A DNA stretch of 52,889 nt from Halobacteriales archaeon QH_6_64_20 (GTDB taxonomy: Archaea; Halobacteriota; Halobacteria; Halobacteriales; Halococcaceae): the NCBI GenBank assembly GCA_003021235.1, contig PXQR01000111.1, forward strand, positions 27,454 to 80,342, read 5' to 3'. Below, one piece after another: positions 9,633-17,392 of the stretch. Each line of letters starts with the position of its first letter. Position 1 is the first letter of the stretch. Made by a program: the position numbers and the translations under genes. The notes beneath the pieces are model-generated. The model worked only from the letters and a program-made list of their open reading frames with translations. It was not told where the DNA came from and did no database searches.

Positions 9633-10823
9633 ATGAACGTCGGCTTCGTCGTCTACGGCGACATCGAAACGACCTCCGGGGGGTTCCTCTATGATCGGAA
9701 GTTGATCGAGGGCCTGCGCGAGCGCGGCGACACGGTTCAGATCCTCGAACTGCCCTGGCCGAGCTACCCGCGGGGACTGTACGAGGGGTTCGTCGCAAGG
9801 CTCGATCGGTTCGTCGCCAGCTTCGACGTCCTCCTCCAGGACGAACTCGCTCATCCGACACTGTGGGGGCTCAACGCCCGACTCCGGCGACGGTGTGACG
9901 TACCGATCGTTTCGGTCGTTCACCACCTGCGTTGTAGCGAGGCCCATCCCCGCCCGGAGCGGGCGTGCTACCGGGCCGTCGAACGACGCTACCTCGAAAC
10001 CGTGGACGCGGCGGTCTGTAACAGCGTCTTCACCCGCGAGAGCGTGACCGACCTCGTGCCCCTGCCGACCGTGATCGCCCCGCCGGCGGGAAACCGCTTC
10101 GATCCCGCGATCAACGCCGACGCGATCACCACACGCGCTCACCACGGCCCCCTGGAGGTCTGCTTTCTCGGGAGTATCGTTCCTCGGAAGAACCTCCACA
10201 CGCTGATCGAAGGACTCGCGCGCCTGCCCGACGAGCGCTGGCGATTGCGGGTCGTCGGCGATACTGGCGTCGATCCGTCGTACGTCCGACGCGTCCGCCA
10301 GGTGGTTACACGATCGGGTGTCGGCGATCGAGTTTCGATGTTAGGGGCGCTCGGCGACGACGCGCTCGCAGGCGTTCTTCGCGGAAGCCACCTACTCGCG
10401 ATCCCTTCAATCCACGAGGGCTTCGGCATTGCCTATCTCGAAGGGATGAGCTTCGGCTTGCCGGCGCTCGCGACGACCGCCGGGGGCGCTCGCGAGGTCG
10501 TGGCCCACGGCGAGACGGGCTATCTGTGTTCGCCGGGCGACGTCGAAGGGATTTCCCGCCGAATACGAGCGCTCGCCGACGATCGCGAATCACTCGCGGA
10601 GATGGGCGTCGCGGCGCGCGAGCGCTACGAGGCTCATCCGACGTGGGCCGAGAGCGCGACGCGGGTCGGACGGTTCCTCGATCGGGTCGTGAGCGAGACG
10701 GGACGGGAGGACACGAACGGCGACGACGGTGACGGCGGCGACAGTAAGAACGATGAGCATGGCCGGAACGCCAACCGCCGGGATCGACGCCGGCATACGG
10801 GGGGACGACGTGCCCTCGCTTGA
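9633..10823 (+). CDS. Family 4 glycosyltransferase
   Basis: A GT-B fold retaining glycosyltransferase of about 396 aa. The N-terminal Rossmann half starts MNVGFVVYGDIETTSGGFLYD (Gly-rich acceptor loop). The C-terminal half begins LEVCFLGSIVPRKNLHTLIE, and the EX7E donor-site motif HEGFGIAYLEG lies near 260-270, followed by GLPALATTAGGAREVV. The sugar donor and acceptor are unknown. ATG 9633 is chosen because the upstream open stretch overlaps the previous gene. The last about 35 residues (after VVSETGRE) are charged low-complexity sequence overlapping the next gene in another frame; the original stop may have been lost. Confidence 0.85.
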   Translation: MNVGFVVYGDIETTSGGFLYDRKLIEGLRERGDTVQILELPWPSYPRGLYEGFVARLDRFVASFDVLLQDELAHPTLWGLNARLRRRCDVPIVSVVHHLRCSEAHPRPERACYRAVERRYLETVDAAVCNSVFTRESVTDLVPLPTVIAPPAGNRFDPAINADAITTRAHHGPLEVCFLGSIVPRKNLHTLIEGLARLPDERWRLRVVGDTGVDPSYVRRVRQVVTRSGVGDRVSMLGALGDDALAGVLRGSHLLAIPSIHEGFGIAYLEGMSFGLPALATTAGGAREVVAHGETGYLCSPGDVEGISRRIRALADDRESLAEMGVAARERYEAHPTWAESATRVGRFLDRVVSETGREDTNGDDGDGGDSKNDEHGRNANRRDRRRHTGGRRALA

Positions 10824-11805
10824 TTCGGATTACCCGCGATACTTGGCGACGAAACGCACCGTCGACGACCGGGCGGTGAACGAACGAGTGCTCCGCCGAC
10901 TCGCAACCGAATTGAGCGGCCGAGACCGACTCCGCGTGCTCAACCTCGGAGCCGGGATCGGCGGCGCGATCGAACGGCTGATCGAGCGCGACGTCTTTCC
11001 GGCCGACGCCGAGATCTCCTGCGCCCTGGTCGATGTCCGCGAGGCGAACGTCCGGGCCGCTCGCGAACGGCTTCCCGAGTGGGCGCGCTCGCAGGGGTAC
11101 ACTGTCAGCGAACTCGCCGACGACCCCGATCCCGATTCGGCGTTCGACCTCGACTCCGATTCCGATCCCGGCTCCGACGGCGACGGTAGGGACGGCGAAC
11201 GGGACGGGGGGAGTCCCCGAATACGGATCGAGACCGGCACTCGGGAGATAGATTTGCGGATACTCGTCGCGGACGCCTTCTCGGTGATCGAGGAAGGCGA
11301 GTGGGACCTGCTCGTCGGCCAGGCGTTCCTCGACCTGTTCGATCTCGACGAGGCGCTCCCGGCGCTCCTCACAGCGCTCGCGCCGGGGGGGGACTGTTAC
11401 TTTCCGATCACGTTCGACGGCGGAACGGTCTTCGAGCCGGCGATCGAGGCCGTCCCTCGCGACCGACTCGAACGGGCGTTTCACGACCATATCGATCGCA
11501 ACGGCGGCGACCCCTACGCCGGCCGGCCCCTCCTGACCCGGCTCCCGCGCGAGAACGCCGAGGTCGTCGCCGCCGGAAGTTCCGACTGGGTGATACACGG
11601 CCGCGACGGTACCTATCCGGACGAGGAGGCGACGTTTCTGGGCTTCATCGTCGATACGGTCGCCGATTCGCTCGCCGAGGATCGAGAGAGCAATCTCGCT
11701 TCCGACGCGCTCGCCGACTGGCGCGAGCGCCGACACGAGGCGATCGAAACCGGAGAGCTCGTCTACGTCGCCCACCAACTCGACGTGCTCGCGAACTACC
11801 AGTAG
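10753..11805 (+). CDS. SAM-dependent methyltransferase
   Basis: A class I methyltransferase of about 350 aa. Motif I is RVLNLGAGIGGAIERLI, the acidic residue after strand 2 is in SCALVDVREANV, and the motif around DLLVGQAFLDLFDLDEALP resembles the strand 4 region. The C-terminal half includes ITFDGGTVFEP and a long substrate-binding extension. A roughly 30-residue Asp/Ser/Gly insert near 125-155 interrupts the conserved fold and is likely a disordered loop. The start is uncertain: ATG 10753 or ATG 10759 or GTG 10729, all overlapping the glycosyltransferase. It forms one cluster with PTPS-like and GT4 genes; the substrate could be the same glycosylated small molecule (inference). Confidence 0.8.
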   Translation: MSMAGTPTAGIDAGIRGDDVPSLDSDYPRYLATKRTVDDRAVNERVLRRLATELSGRDRLRVLNLGAGIGGAIERLIERDVFPADAEISCALVDVREANVRAARERLPEWARSQGYTVSELADDPDPDSAFDLDSDSDPGSDGDGRDGERDGGSPRIRIETGTREIDLRILVADAFSVIEEGEWDLLVGQAFLDLFDLDEALPALLTALAPGGDCYFPITFDGGTVFEPAIEAVPRDRLERAFHDHIDRNGGDPYAGRPLLTRLPRENAEVVAAGSSDWVIHGRDGTYPDEEATFLGFIVDTVADSLAEDRESNLASDALADWRERRHEAIETGELVYVAHQLDVLANYQ

Positions 11806-11872
11806 CGAAACCGGTCAGCGCGCGGGGAGGACTTCCCCTAACCAAAGAACGATACTACTTCGGGGAGTACCA

Positions 11873-12646
11873 ATGGTATCCGTGACGAACACCCAGATCA
11901 CCCTCGTTCAGATCGACAACTACGGGCCGTGGACGGTCACCCCCGAGCCCCGGCGGGAGGTCGACCTCCAGACGTTGCAGTCACGGCTGTACGCCGATCT
12001 CGCCCAACTCATCGGTACCAGGGAGGGCTACGTGTTTTTCACCCGCTTCGACAACATCGTCGCGGTCACCAACGGCCTCGACATGGAGGCCCACGGCCTG
12101 TTCCAGGAGTCGATCGCGAACCGGTATCCGGTGACGGTGAGCCTGAGCGTCGCGACGGACGAAACCCCCGCAGAGGCGCTCCGAACGGCCTCCGAACGCC
12201 TCCAGCGTGCCGGTAGCGCTCAGGACGCCGGCCGCCAGGAGATCCTGCGCGGTCAGGTGGTCGGCGAACCCGCCCGTACCGAAGGGGACCTGCAGATGGC
12301 ACACTTCGACGTCAACGACGCCACCGGTAAGTACACTGATCGACTAAGCGAGTACGACACCTTTGTTCACATTCAGCAGGGTTACTCCGAACTCATGCAA
12401 TACATGTACGAAGCGCACGATTCGCTGTCGTTTTTCGTCGGCGGGGACAACATCATTACCACGTGTCCGGCCCTCGACGCCGACGCCTACTGGGACGCGA
12501 TCGAACACGTCCGCGGGACCGTCGACGTCGAACTCAAGGTCGGTGTCGGTCGCGGGCGGAGCGCCCAGCGAGCCGGCATGGCCGCCAAACACGCTCTGGA
12601 GGTCTGTCGGGACGGCGGCGACGAGGTCGAACTCGCCGTCGACTGA
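11873..12646 (+). CDS. GTP cyclohydrolase III
   Basis: Archaeal GTP cyclohydrolase III (IIa) opens GTP to a formylaminopyrimidine, the first step towards riboflavin and the deazaflavin F420. The 257-aa protein has the two homologous ferredoxin-like/nucleotide-cyclase-like halves: IDNYGPW (14-20), FFTRFDNIVAVTNG (55-68) in the first, and SFFVGGDNIITT (186-197) in the second; the GGDN motif carries metal ligands. ELKVGVGRGRSAQRAGMAAKHALE closes the second half. Length is normal. ATG 11873 is used; a GTG at 11882 is also possible. It follows the methyltransferase by about 65 bp on the same strand, so it may share its transcript. Confidence 0.9.
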   Translation: MVSVTNTQITLVQIDNYGPWTVTPEPRREVDLQTLQSRLYADLAQLIGTREGYVFFTRFDNIVAVTNGLDMEAHGLFQESIANRYPVTVSLSVATDETPAEALRTASERLQRAGSAQDAGRQEILRGQVVGEPARTEGDLQMAHFDVNDATGKYTDRLSEYDTFVHIQQGYSELMQYMYEAHDSLSFFVGGDNIITTCPALDADAYWDAIEHVRGTVDVELKVGVGRGRSAQRAGMAAKHALEVCRDGGDEVELAVD

Positions 12647-12856
12647 TTTCGACCGATCGGCACTCTCTACAACGGCAGGCGCCCACGTCCCCTATCGTCG
12701 GGAAAGGCGGTGGCTCGGTCACACCACCCGAACGATCCGTCCCGAGAACGGAGCAATCGCCCTCGGGTGAGCGGTTCGAACGGATCGACGGGGGCCGATA
12801 CGATATAGATAACCAGCAGATTACGATTCGAGCGGTCTTAACCCTTGTTGACGTAG

Positions 12857-12862
12857 TTTTTA
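12857..12862 (+). promoter_or_regulatory. TATA-like box before the CBS gene
   Basis: TTTTTA, centred about 28 bp before the ATG at 12888. It supports that start over the upstream in-frame codon at 12867 and suggests a leaderless mRNA. Confidence 0.45.
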
Positions 12863-12887
12863 GTCGGTGTACGTTCTGTTGGTACGC

Positions 12888-13448
12888 ATGAACGCCGATG
12901 TAAGCGTCAGAGAGGTGATGAACAGGGAATTCGTCGGCGTGAGCGAGTCCGACTCCGTAGCGTCGACCGCCCGTCTCATGCTCGAAGAAGACGCCGACTG
13001 TGCCGTTGCGCTCCGCGGGGACGATCCCGTAGGGATGATAACCGTACGCGACGTGCTCTCGTCGGCTTTGGATAAAAGCGACGTCGAAGCGGCGACGATC
13101 GCCGACGTCATGCGGGCGGTCCCGTCGGTCCGTTCCGACCGCGACGTTGCGATGGCGACCGATCGTCTCATTGCGGCGGACGTCCCCGGGGTGGTCGTGA
13201 TCGACGACGGTAGCGCCGAACCGGTCGGATTGGTGACCTACCGTGACGTCGCGACGACGCTCACCCACTCGCTGCGATCTCCGAACGAACCGTACGACAG
13301 CGTGGAGACGTTCCCGACCGGCACGAACGGCTTCGAAATCGAACGGGACAGCGAGTTCCAGAGCGTCTGTGAGTCGTGTGGTACCCTCTCGCGCTCGCTT
13401 TCGGCCGTCGACGGGCAGTTGCTCTGTTCGAACTGTCGGGACGTCTGA
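12888..13448 (+). CDS. CBS-domain protein with C-terminal zinc ribbon
   Basis: A 186-aa protein with two CBS motifs forming one Bateman module. The first (about 5-62) includes VREVMNREFVGVSESDS and DPVGMITVRDVL; the second (about 70-125) includes ADVMRAVPSVRSDRD and EPVGLVTYRDVA. Such modules bind adenine nucleotides and sense energy state. After a linker, Cys161-x2-Cys164 and Cys180-x2-Cys183 form a short zinc ribbon. A stand-alone CBS-ribbon protein could act as a signal-responsive adaptor; its partner is unknown. The TATA-like box at 12857-12862 sets the start. Confidence 0.85.
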   Translation: MNADVSVREVMNREFVGVSESDSVASTARLMLEEDADCAVALRGDDPVGMITVRDVLSSALDKSDVEAATIADVMRAVPSVRSDRDVAMATDRLIAADVPGVVVIDDGSAEPVGLVTYRDVATTLTHSLRSPNEPYDSVETFPTGTNGFEIERDSEFQSVCESCGTLSRSLSAVDGQLLCSNCRDV

Positions 13449-13581
13449 TCGTCCCGGAGCGTTCGGCCACCCGGCTATCCGGCCACCCGACCACCCGGCC
13501 ACTCAACCGATCGCCGGACCGGACGAACACGGGAGGTTGCTCGGCCTCGAACGCTTGAATCGCGTTCGATGCCCGGGGCAG

Positions 13582-13589
13582 ATTTATAA
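13582..13589 (+). promoter_or_regulatory. TATA box of the binding-protein gene
   Basis: A clear ATTTATAA-type box, centred about 31 bp before the ATG at 13617. The transcript would start within a few bases of the start codon. Confidence 0.55.
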
Positions 13590-13616
13590 GGCGAAGCCAC
13601 AAACACCTCGTCGGAC

Positions 13617-15002
13617 ATGGTACGGAAGATCAAGCGCCGGGACTTCCTCGCGGGAGCCGGTGCGGCGGGTATCACTACGGCAGCCGGTTGCATCGGAAGC
13701 CCCGACGGCGGCGGTGACGGCGGTGGCGGGAGCACCGGGACGAGCACGAACGGCGGGAGCGAAAACACCGAAGCCAGTACGGACAGTGGTGGCGGGAGCG
13801 GTGACGGGCCCGGATTGCTCGTCGTTATCGGTTACCCCGAGAGCGGGATCCAGCTGTTTCGCGATTACTACAGCAGGGCCACTACCGACGAGGACATCCT
13901 GGTTCCCGACGGCCTCCGCGACGGGGACTTGCCGAACCAGGTCGGCAACGACATGAACAACGTTGTCGGAACGGCACCCGCTTCGGGCGGGCCGAACCAA
14001 CAGAGCTTCACCCAGCTCTTCCAGCAGCAATACGACAGCGCCCCGAGCGTCTTTACCTCCCAGTCGTACGATTCGGTCGCGACGCTCATCCTCGCGAACG
14101 TCGCGGCGGGCGAGAACAGCGGCCCGGCGATCCGCTCGCAGATGCGAAACGTCGTGAACCCGCCCGGAACCGATATCGGACCCGAAAACCTCGTCGAAGG
14201 GGTCCGGATGGTCGCCAACGGCGAGGACATCAACTATCAGGGCGCATCGAGTACCGTGAACTTCGACGAGAACGGCGACCCGGCGTCGGCAGCGTATGCC
14301 ATCTGGGAGTTCGCCCGCCAGCAGAACGCGGCCGAGACGCTCAGCACCGAGACATTCGAGAGCGATAGCCCCGACGGAACCGGTCCGTCGGCGGACTCCG
14401 TTTCCGGTAGCTCGATGGATCGGACAGTGCAGGTCGGCATCCTGTTACCCGAGACGGGTGACCTCGCGTCGGTCGGCGGCCCGATGATCCAGGCCGCACA
14501 GATCCCACCGATGCAGGTGAACGACTCGGATCTCGGCCTTACGGTCGACGCCCAGGTACAAGACACCCAGACCCAGCCGGAAGCGGGCATCAGCGGCGCT
14601 GAAGCGCTCGTCAATGACGGCGTTCCCGCAGTGTGTGGCACCGCTTCCTCGGGCGTGAACGTTCCCGTTTCTCAGGAGGTGTTCATCCCGAACGAAATCG
14701 TCGGGTGCTCGCCCTCCAGTACGGCGCTCAACGTCTCGACTTTGGAGGATGACGACTTCATCTTCCGGACGGCACCATCCGACTTCCTGCAGGGGCGCGT
14801 GATGGCTCAGGTCGGCACCGACCGGTTGGGCACGACCAGTGCTGCGACGCTGTTCGTCAACAACGAGTACGGTCAGCAGCTCTCGAATCGGTTCGCAGAA
14901 GTCTATCAGAGCGAGTTCGGTGGCCAGGTATCCCAGCAGGTCGCGTTCAACATCGGGGAGTCGTCCTATACCTCGGTGATCGAACAAGCCCTCTCGGCGT
15001 AG
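13617..15002 (+). CDS. Circularly permuted Liv-type substrate-binding lipoprotein
   Basis: A 461-aa extracellular binding protein of the branched-chain amino-acid (Peripla_BP type I) family. The N terminus has a Tat motif (R7-R8 in KIKRRDFLAGAGAAG) and a lipobox ending TAAGC25, so it is exported folded and lipid-anchored. After a Gly/Ser/Thr linker (26-62), residues 64-248 are what is normally the C-terminal half: GLLVVIGYPESGIQLFRDYY, VVGTAPASGG, AYDS-like QSYDSVATLILANVA and the terminal VNFDENGDPASA. A second linker (249-266) leads to the normal N-terminal half, 267-461: VQVGILLPETGDLASVGGPM, FIFRTAPSDFLQGR, TLFVNNEYGQQLSNRF, ending ESSYTSVIEQALSA. In ordinary relatives that last segment runs straight into GLLVVIGYP. 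The order is thus swapped, with both halves complete. It faces the livHMGF operon. Confidence 0.88.
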   Translation: MVRKIKRRDFLAGAGAAGITTAAGCIGSPDGGGDGGGGSTGTSTNGGSENTEASTDSGGGSGDGPGLLVVIGYPESGIQLFRDYYSRATTDEDILVPDGLRDGDLPNQVGNDMNNVVGTAPASGGPNQQSFTQLFQQQYDSAPSVFTSQSYDSVATLILANVAAGENSGPAIRSQMRNVVNPPGTDIGPENLVEGVRMVANGEDINYQGASSTVNFDENGDPASAAYAIWEFARQQNAAETLSTETFESDSPDGTGPSADSVSGSSMDRTVQVGILLPETGDLASVGGPMIQAAQIPPMQVNDSDLGLTVDAQVQDTQTQPEAGISGAEALVNDGVPAVCGTASSGVNVPVSQEVFIPNEIVGCSPSSTALNVSTLEDDDFIFRTAPSDFLQGRVMAQVGTDRLGTTSAATLFVNNEYGQQLSNRFAEVYQSEFGGQVSQQVAFNIGESSYTSVIEQALSA

Positions 15003-15060
15003 GAATCGAATCCCGCTGTCCTCGTCGCCGGCTCCGAACCGTTTTGTCCCGTGATCGTTC

Positions 15061-15574
15061 CTACTCGGAGTCGGTAGCGAGATCACCCGCGACCGCATCG
15101 AGCACCACGACGGTCAGTCGGTGGGTGCCGACGAGAACGATCACGGCCCACGACGACGATCGCGACCTCGCGAGGTGTCGAGAGCAATCCCAAGGCGACG
15201 ATGAGCGTCGTTGCACAGGCCGGCGCATGGATCGCGTCGGCCCGAATCATACCCCATCCCGTGAGCGCGATCGAGAGTACGGCGCTCGCTGCTAGCCTGA
15301 CTCCAGCGGGCGAAAACGCTGGGAACGGCCCGGTGATCGTAACGCCGGTCGCGAGACTCGAGTAAGCGACGAACCCGGCGACGGCCTCGATACAGTGAGC
15401 GCCGACGATCCGGAACGGACGAGCGCGATCCCCGTTCGGTTCGAGCGCGAGGACGAACGCCGACGGTCCGAGGCTCGGGAAGACGAACGGCTGGCCGCTC
15501 GCCTACGTAAGGAGGCCTACCACGGCGATCAGCGACGCCGCGCGAACGCTGGTCGCTATCCGTCCACCGCTCAT
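15061..15574 (-). pseudogene. HPP-family membrane protein, nonsense mutation plus frameshift
   Basis: Reading the minus strand from ATG 15574 gives MSGGRIATSVRAASLIAVVG and then LLT-stop-ASGQPFVFPSLGPSAFVLALE. The GQPFVFPSLGPSAF block and the later IHAPACATTLIVALGLLST are signatures of the HPP integral membrane family, implicated in nitrite transport in some organisms. A TAG at 15505-15503 lies where relatives have Trp (AWATGQPF-type). Near AIVVV (about 15150) one base too many or too few sends the frame off; the expected ending (AVIVLVGTHRLTVVVLDAVAG...) continues in the next frame to TAG 15063-15061. Otherwise the gene is full length, so decay is recent. It lies between the permuted binding protein and livF. 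Confidence 0.75.
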
Positions 15575-15623
15575 ACGAGTCGTCGCCGAGCGACGTACGG
15601 GATCGTGTGCCTCCCGGCAGCGC

Positions 15624-16448
15624 TCAGCCGCCGAGGAACTCCCGACGGACCTCCTCGTCGTCGAGCAGTGTCCGTCCCGAGTCGACGAACCGGTTGCGCC
15701 CCTGGACGAACACGTACCCGCGATCACAGCGCCGCAACGCCTCCTTTGCGTTCTGTTCGACCATCAAGATTGCAGTGCCGCTCTCGTTGATCTCGTCGAT
15801 CTTATCGAACATCTCGTCTACCAGATCCGGTGCGAGTCCTGCCGAGGGTTCGTCGAGTAACAGGAGATCGGGTTCGAGCATGAGCGCTCTGCCCATCGCG
15901 AGCATCTGTCGCTGACCACCGCTCATGGTGCCGGCTTTCTGGTCGCGGCGTTCGTCGAGGATCGGAAACCGCTCGTAGACTTCCCTCAAAGCCTCGTCGG
16001 GCACGTCGTCGAGGATGTACGCGCCCATCGCCAAGTTCTCGGCGACCGAGAGGCTCGTGAAGACGTTGCCGTTCTGCGGGACGTAGCCTAGTCCTTCGTG
16101 GATGATCTCCTCGGGATTCCGGCCGGTGATGTCGGTCCCGCCGAAGGTGATCGACCCACTCATGTAGGTCGCGAGCCCGAAGACCGACTTCATGACGGTA
16201 GACTTTCCCGCTCCATTAGGGCCGACGACGGTGACGTACTCGCCCTCGGTGACGTCCAGGTGGACGTCGTAGAGGATCTGGAGATCGCCGTAGCCGGCGT
16301 CCAACTCGCGGACGGCGAGCAGGGACTCCTCGGCGTCCATGCGCGGCGTGTCGGCGGTCGATCGAATTCCCCGCTCGCCGTCGGTCGCCGCAGCGGTGTC
16401 GCCGCCGGCGTTCGCAGGGTGTTCGCCGGCCGATTCGCTCTCGCTCAT
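15624..16448 (-). CDS. livF: Liv-type ABC transporter ATPase
   Basis: The second ATPase of a branched-chain amino-acid-type importer, 274 aa. A poorly conserved acidic N-terminal tail of about 40 residues precedes the domain. Walker A is GPNGAGKST, the Q-loop region is GLGYVPQNGNVFTSLSV, the signature is MSGGQRQMLAMGRAL, and Walker B is LLLLDEPSAGLAP, followed by ILMVEQNAKEAL with Gln-Asn as typical for LivF. The ATG at 16448 overlaps the livG stop by 4 bp (ATGA), indicating translational coupling. It is the last gene of the operon and converges on the permuted binding protein. Confidence 0.9.
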   Translation of the reverse strand: MSESESAGEHPANAGGDTAAATDGERGIRSTADTPRMDAEESLLAVRELDAGYGDLQILYDVHLDVTEGEYVTVVGPNGAGKSTVMKSVFGLATYMSGSITFGGTDITGRNPEEIIHEGLGYVPQNGNVFTSLSVAENLAMGAYILDDVPDEALREVYERFPILDERRDQKAGTMSGGQRQMLAMGRALMLEPDLLLLDEPSAGLAPDLVDEMFDKIDEINESGTAILMVEQNAKEALRRCDRGYVFVQGRNRFVDSGRTLLDDEEVRREFLGG

Positions 16449-17392
16449 ACGGTGCCCCCGAGGTAGGCGTCGATGACCTGCTCGTCCTCCAAGATCGCCT
16501 CGGGTGCGTCGTCAGCGAGCACTCTGCCCTGGTGCATGACGATCACGCGCTCGCAGTTGTCCATGATGAGGTCCATGTCGTGTTCGACGATCAGGAACGT
16601 ATATCCCTCCTCGCGCAGTTCGTGGATATGAGAGAGGAGGCGCTTTTCGAGGGTGGGATTCACCCCGGCGAACGGCTCGTCGAGAAGTAGCATATCGGGA
16701 TCGGTCGAGAGCGCGCGGGCGAACTCAAGTAGCTTACGTTGCCCCCCCGAGAGGTTGCCGGCGTCCTCGTGGGCGAGATGGGAAATATCGAAGAAGTCGA
16801 GCGTGTCCCACACTTGGGTGAGGAGTTCGCCTTCCTCGCGGCGAATACCACGGCGGGCAAATGGAAGTACCGATCGCCAAAGCGACTCGCCTGATTGGTG
16901 CTGGGGGGCAAGCATAACGTTTTCGAGCACGGTCATATCCGCGAGCTGGCGAGCGATCTGGAAGGTCCTCACCAGCCCCTTGCGTGCGGTTGCGTGAGGG
17001 GGCAGGCCCGTAACGTCCTCACCGTTGAAATACACGCTACCGCTATCGAGTGCGATCGTGCCCGTGATAAGGTCGAACGTCGTTGATTTGCCTGCGCCGT
17101 TCGGGCCGATAAGCCCCGTAAGCGATCCCGATTCGACGTCGAAGCTCGCGCCGTCGACTGCGGTGATACCACCGAAACTCTTGTGTAAGTCATCGACACG
17201 AAGGGGTGTCTCGGTCAACGACGCCGTCTCGGAGATCGTCTCCGATTCAGTTGCGGCCGTCGTTCCCTCGATTCGCTCGGCGTTCGCTTCGCTGTCGGCC
17301 CGACTCGCCGAACCCGTTTCGGTTTCGGTCCCGGTTTTCGTCTCGGCCTCGGCGCTGGTCTCGACATCGGCTTCGGCTTCGGTCTCACCCAT
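16445..17392 (-). CDS. livG: Liv-type ABC transporter ATPase
   Basis: The first ATPase of the importer, about 315 aa, larger than usual because of a 60-residue Glu/Thr/Ala-rich N-terminal tail. The domain begins LRVDDLHKSFGGITAVDGAS. Walker A is GPNGAGKSTTFDLI, then LVRTFQIARQLADMTVLENV typical of LivG, signature LSGGQRKLLEFARAL and Walker B MLLLDEPFAGVNPT with FLIVEHDMDLIMDNC. ATG 17392 is taken as the start, overlapping the livM stop by 8 bp; a GTG at 17395 is the alternative. It couples to livF through an ATGA overlap. Confidence 0.9.
   Translation of the reverse strand: MGETEAEADVETSAEAETKTGTETETGSASRADSEANAERIEGTTAATESETISETASLTETPLRVDDLHKSFGGITAVDGASFDVESGSLTGLIGPNGAGKSTTFDLITGTIALDSGSVYFNGEDVTGLPPHATARKGLVRTFQIARQLADMTVLENVMLAPQHQSGESLWRSVLPFARRGIRREEGELLTQVWDTLDFFDISHLAHEDAGNLSGGQRKLLEFARALSTDPDMLLLDEPFAGVNPTLEKRLLSHIHELREEGYTFLIVEHDMDLIMDNCERVIVMHQGRVLADDAPEAILEDEQVIDAYLGGTV

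Noticed and set aside
11303-11885. Open frame of 194 codons overlapping the methyltransferase
   Set aside because: Arg/Pro-rich shadow of the methyltransferase frame.
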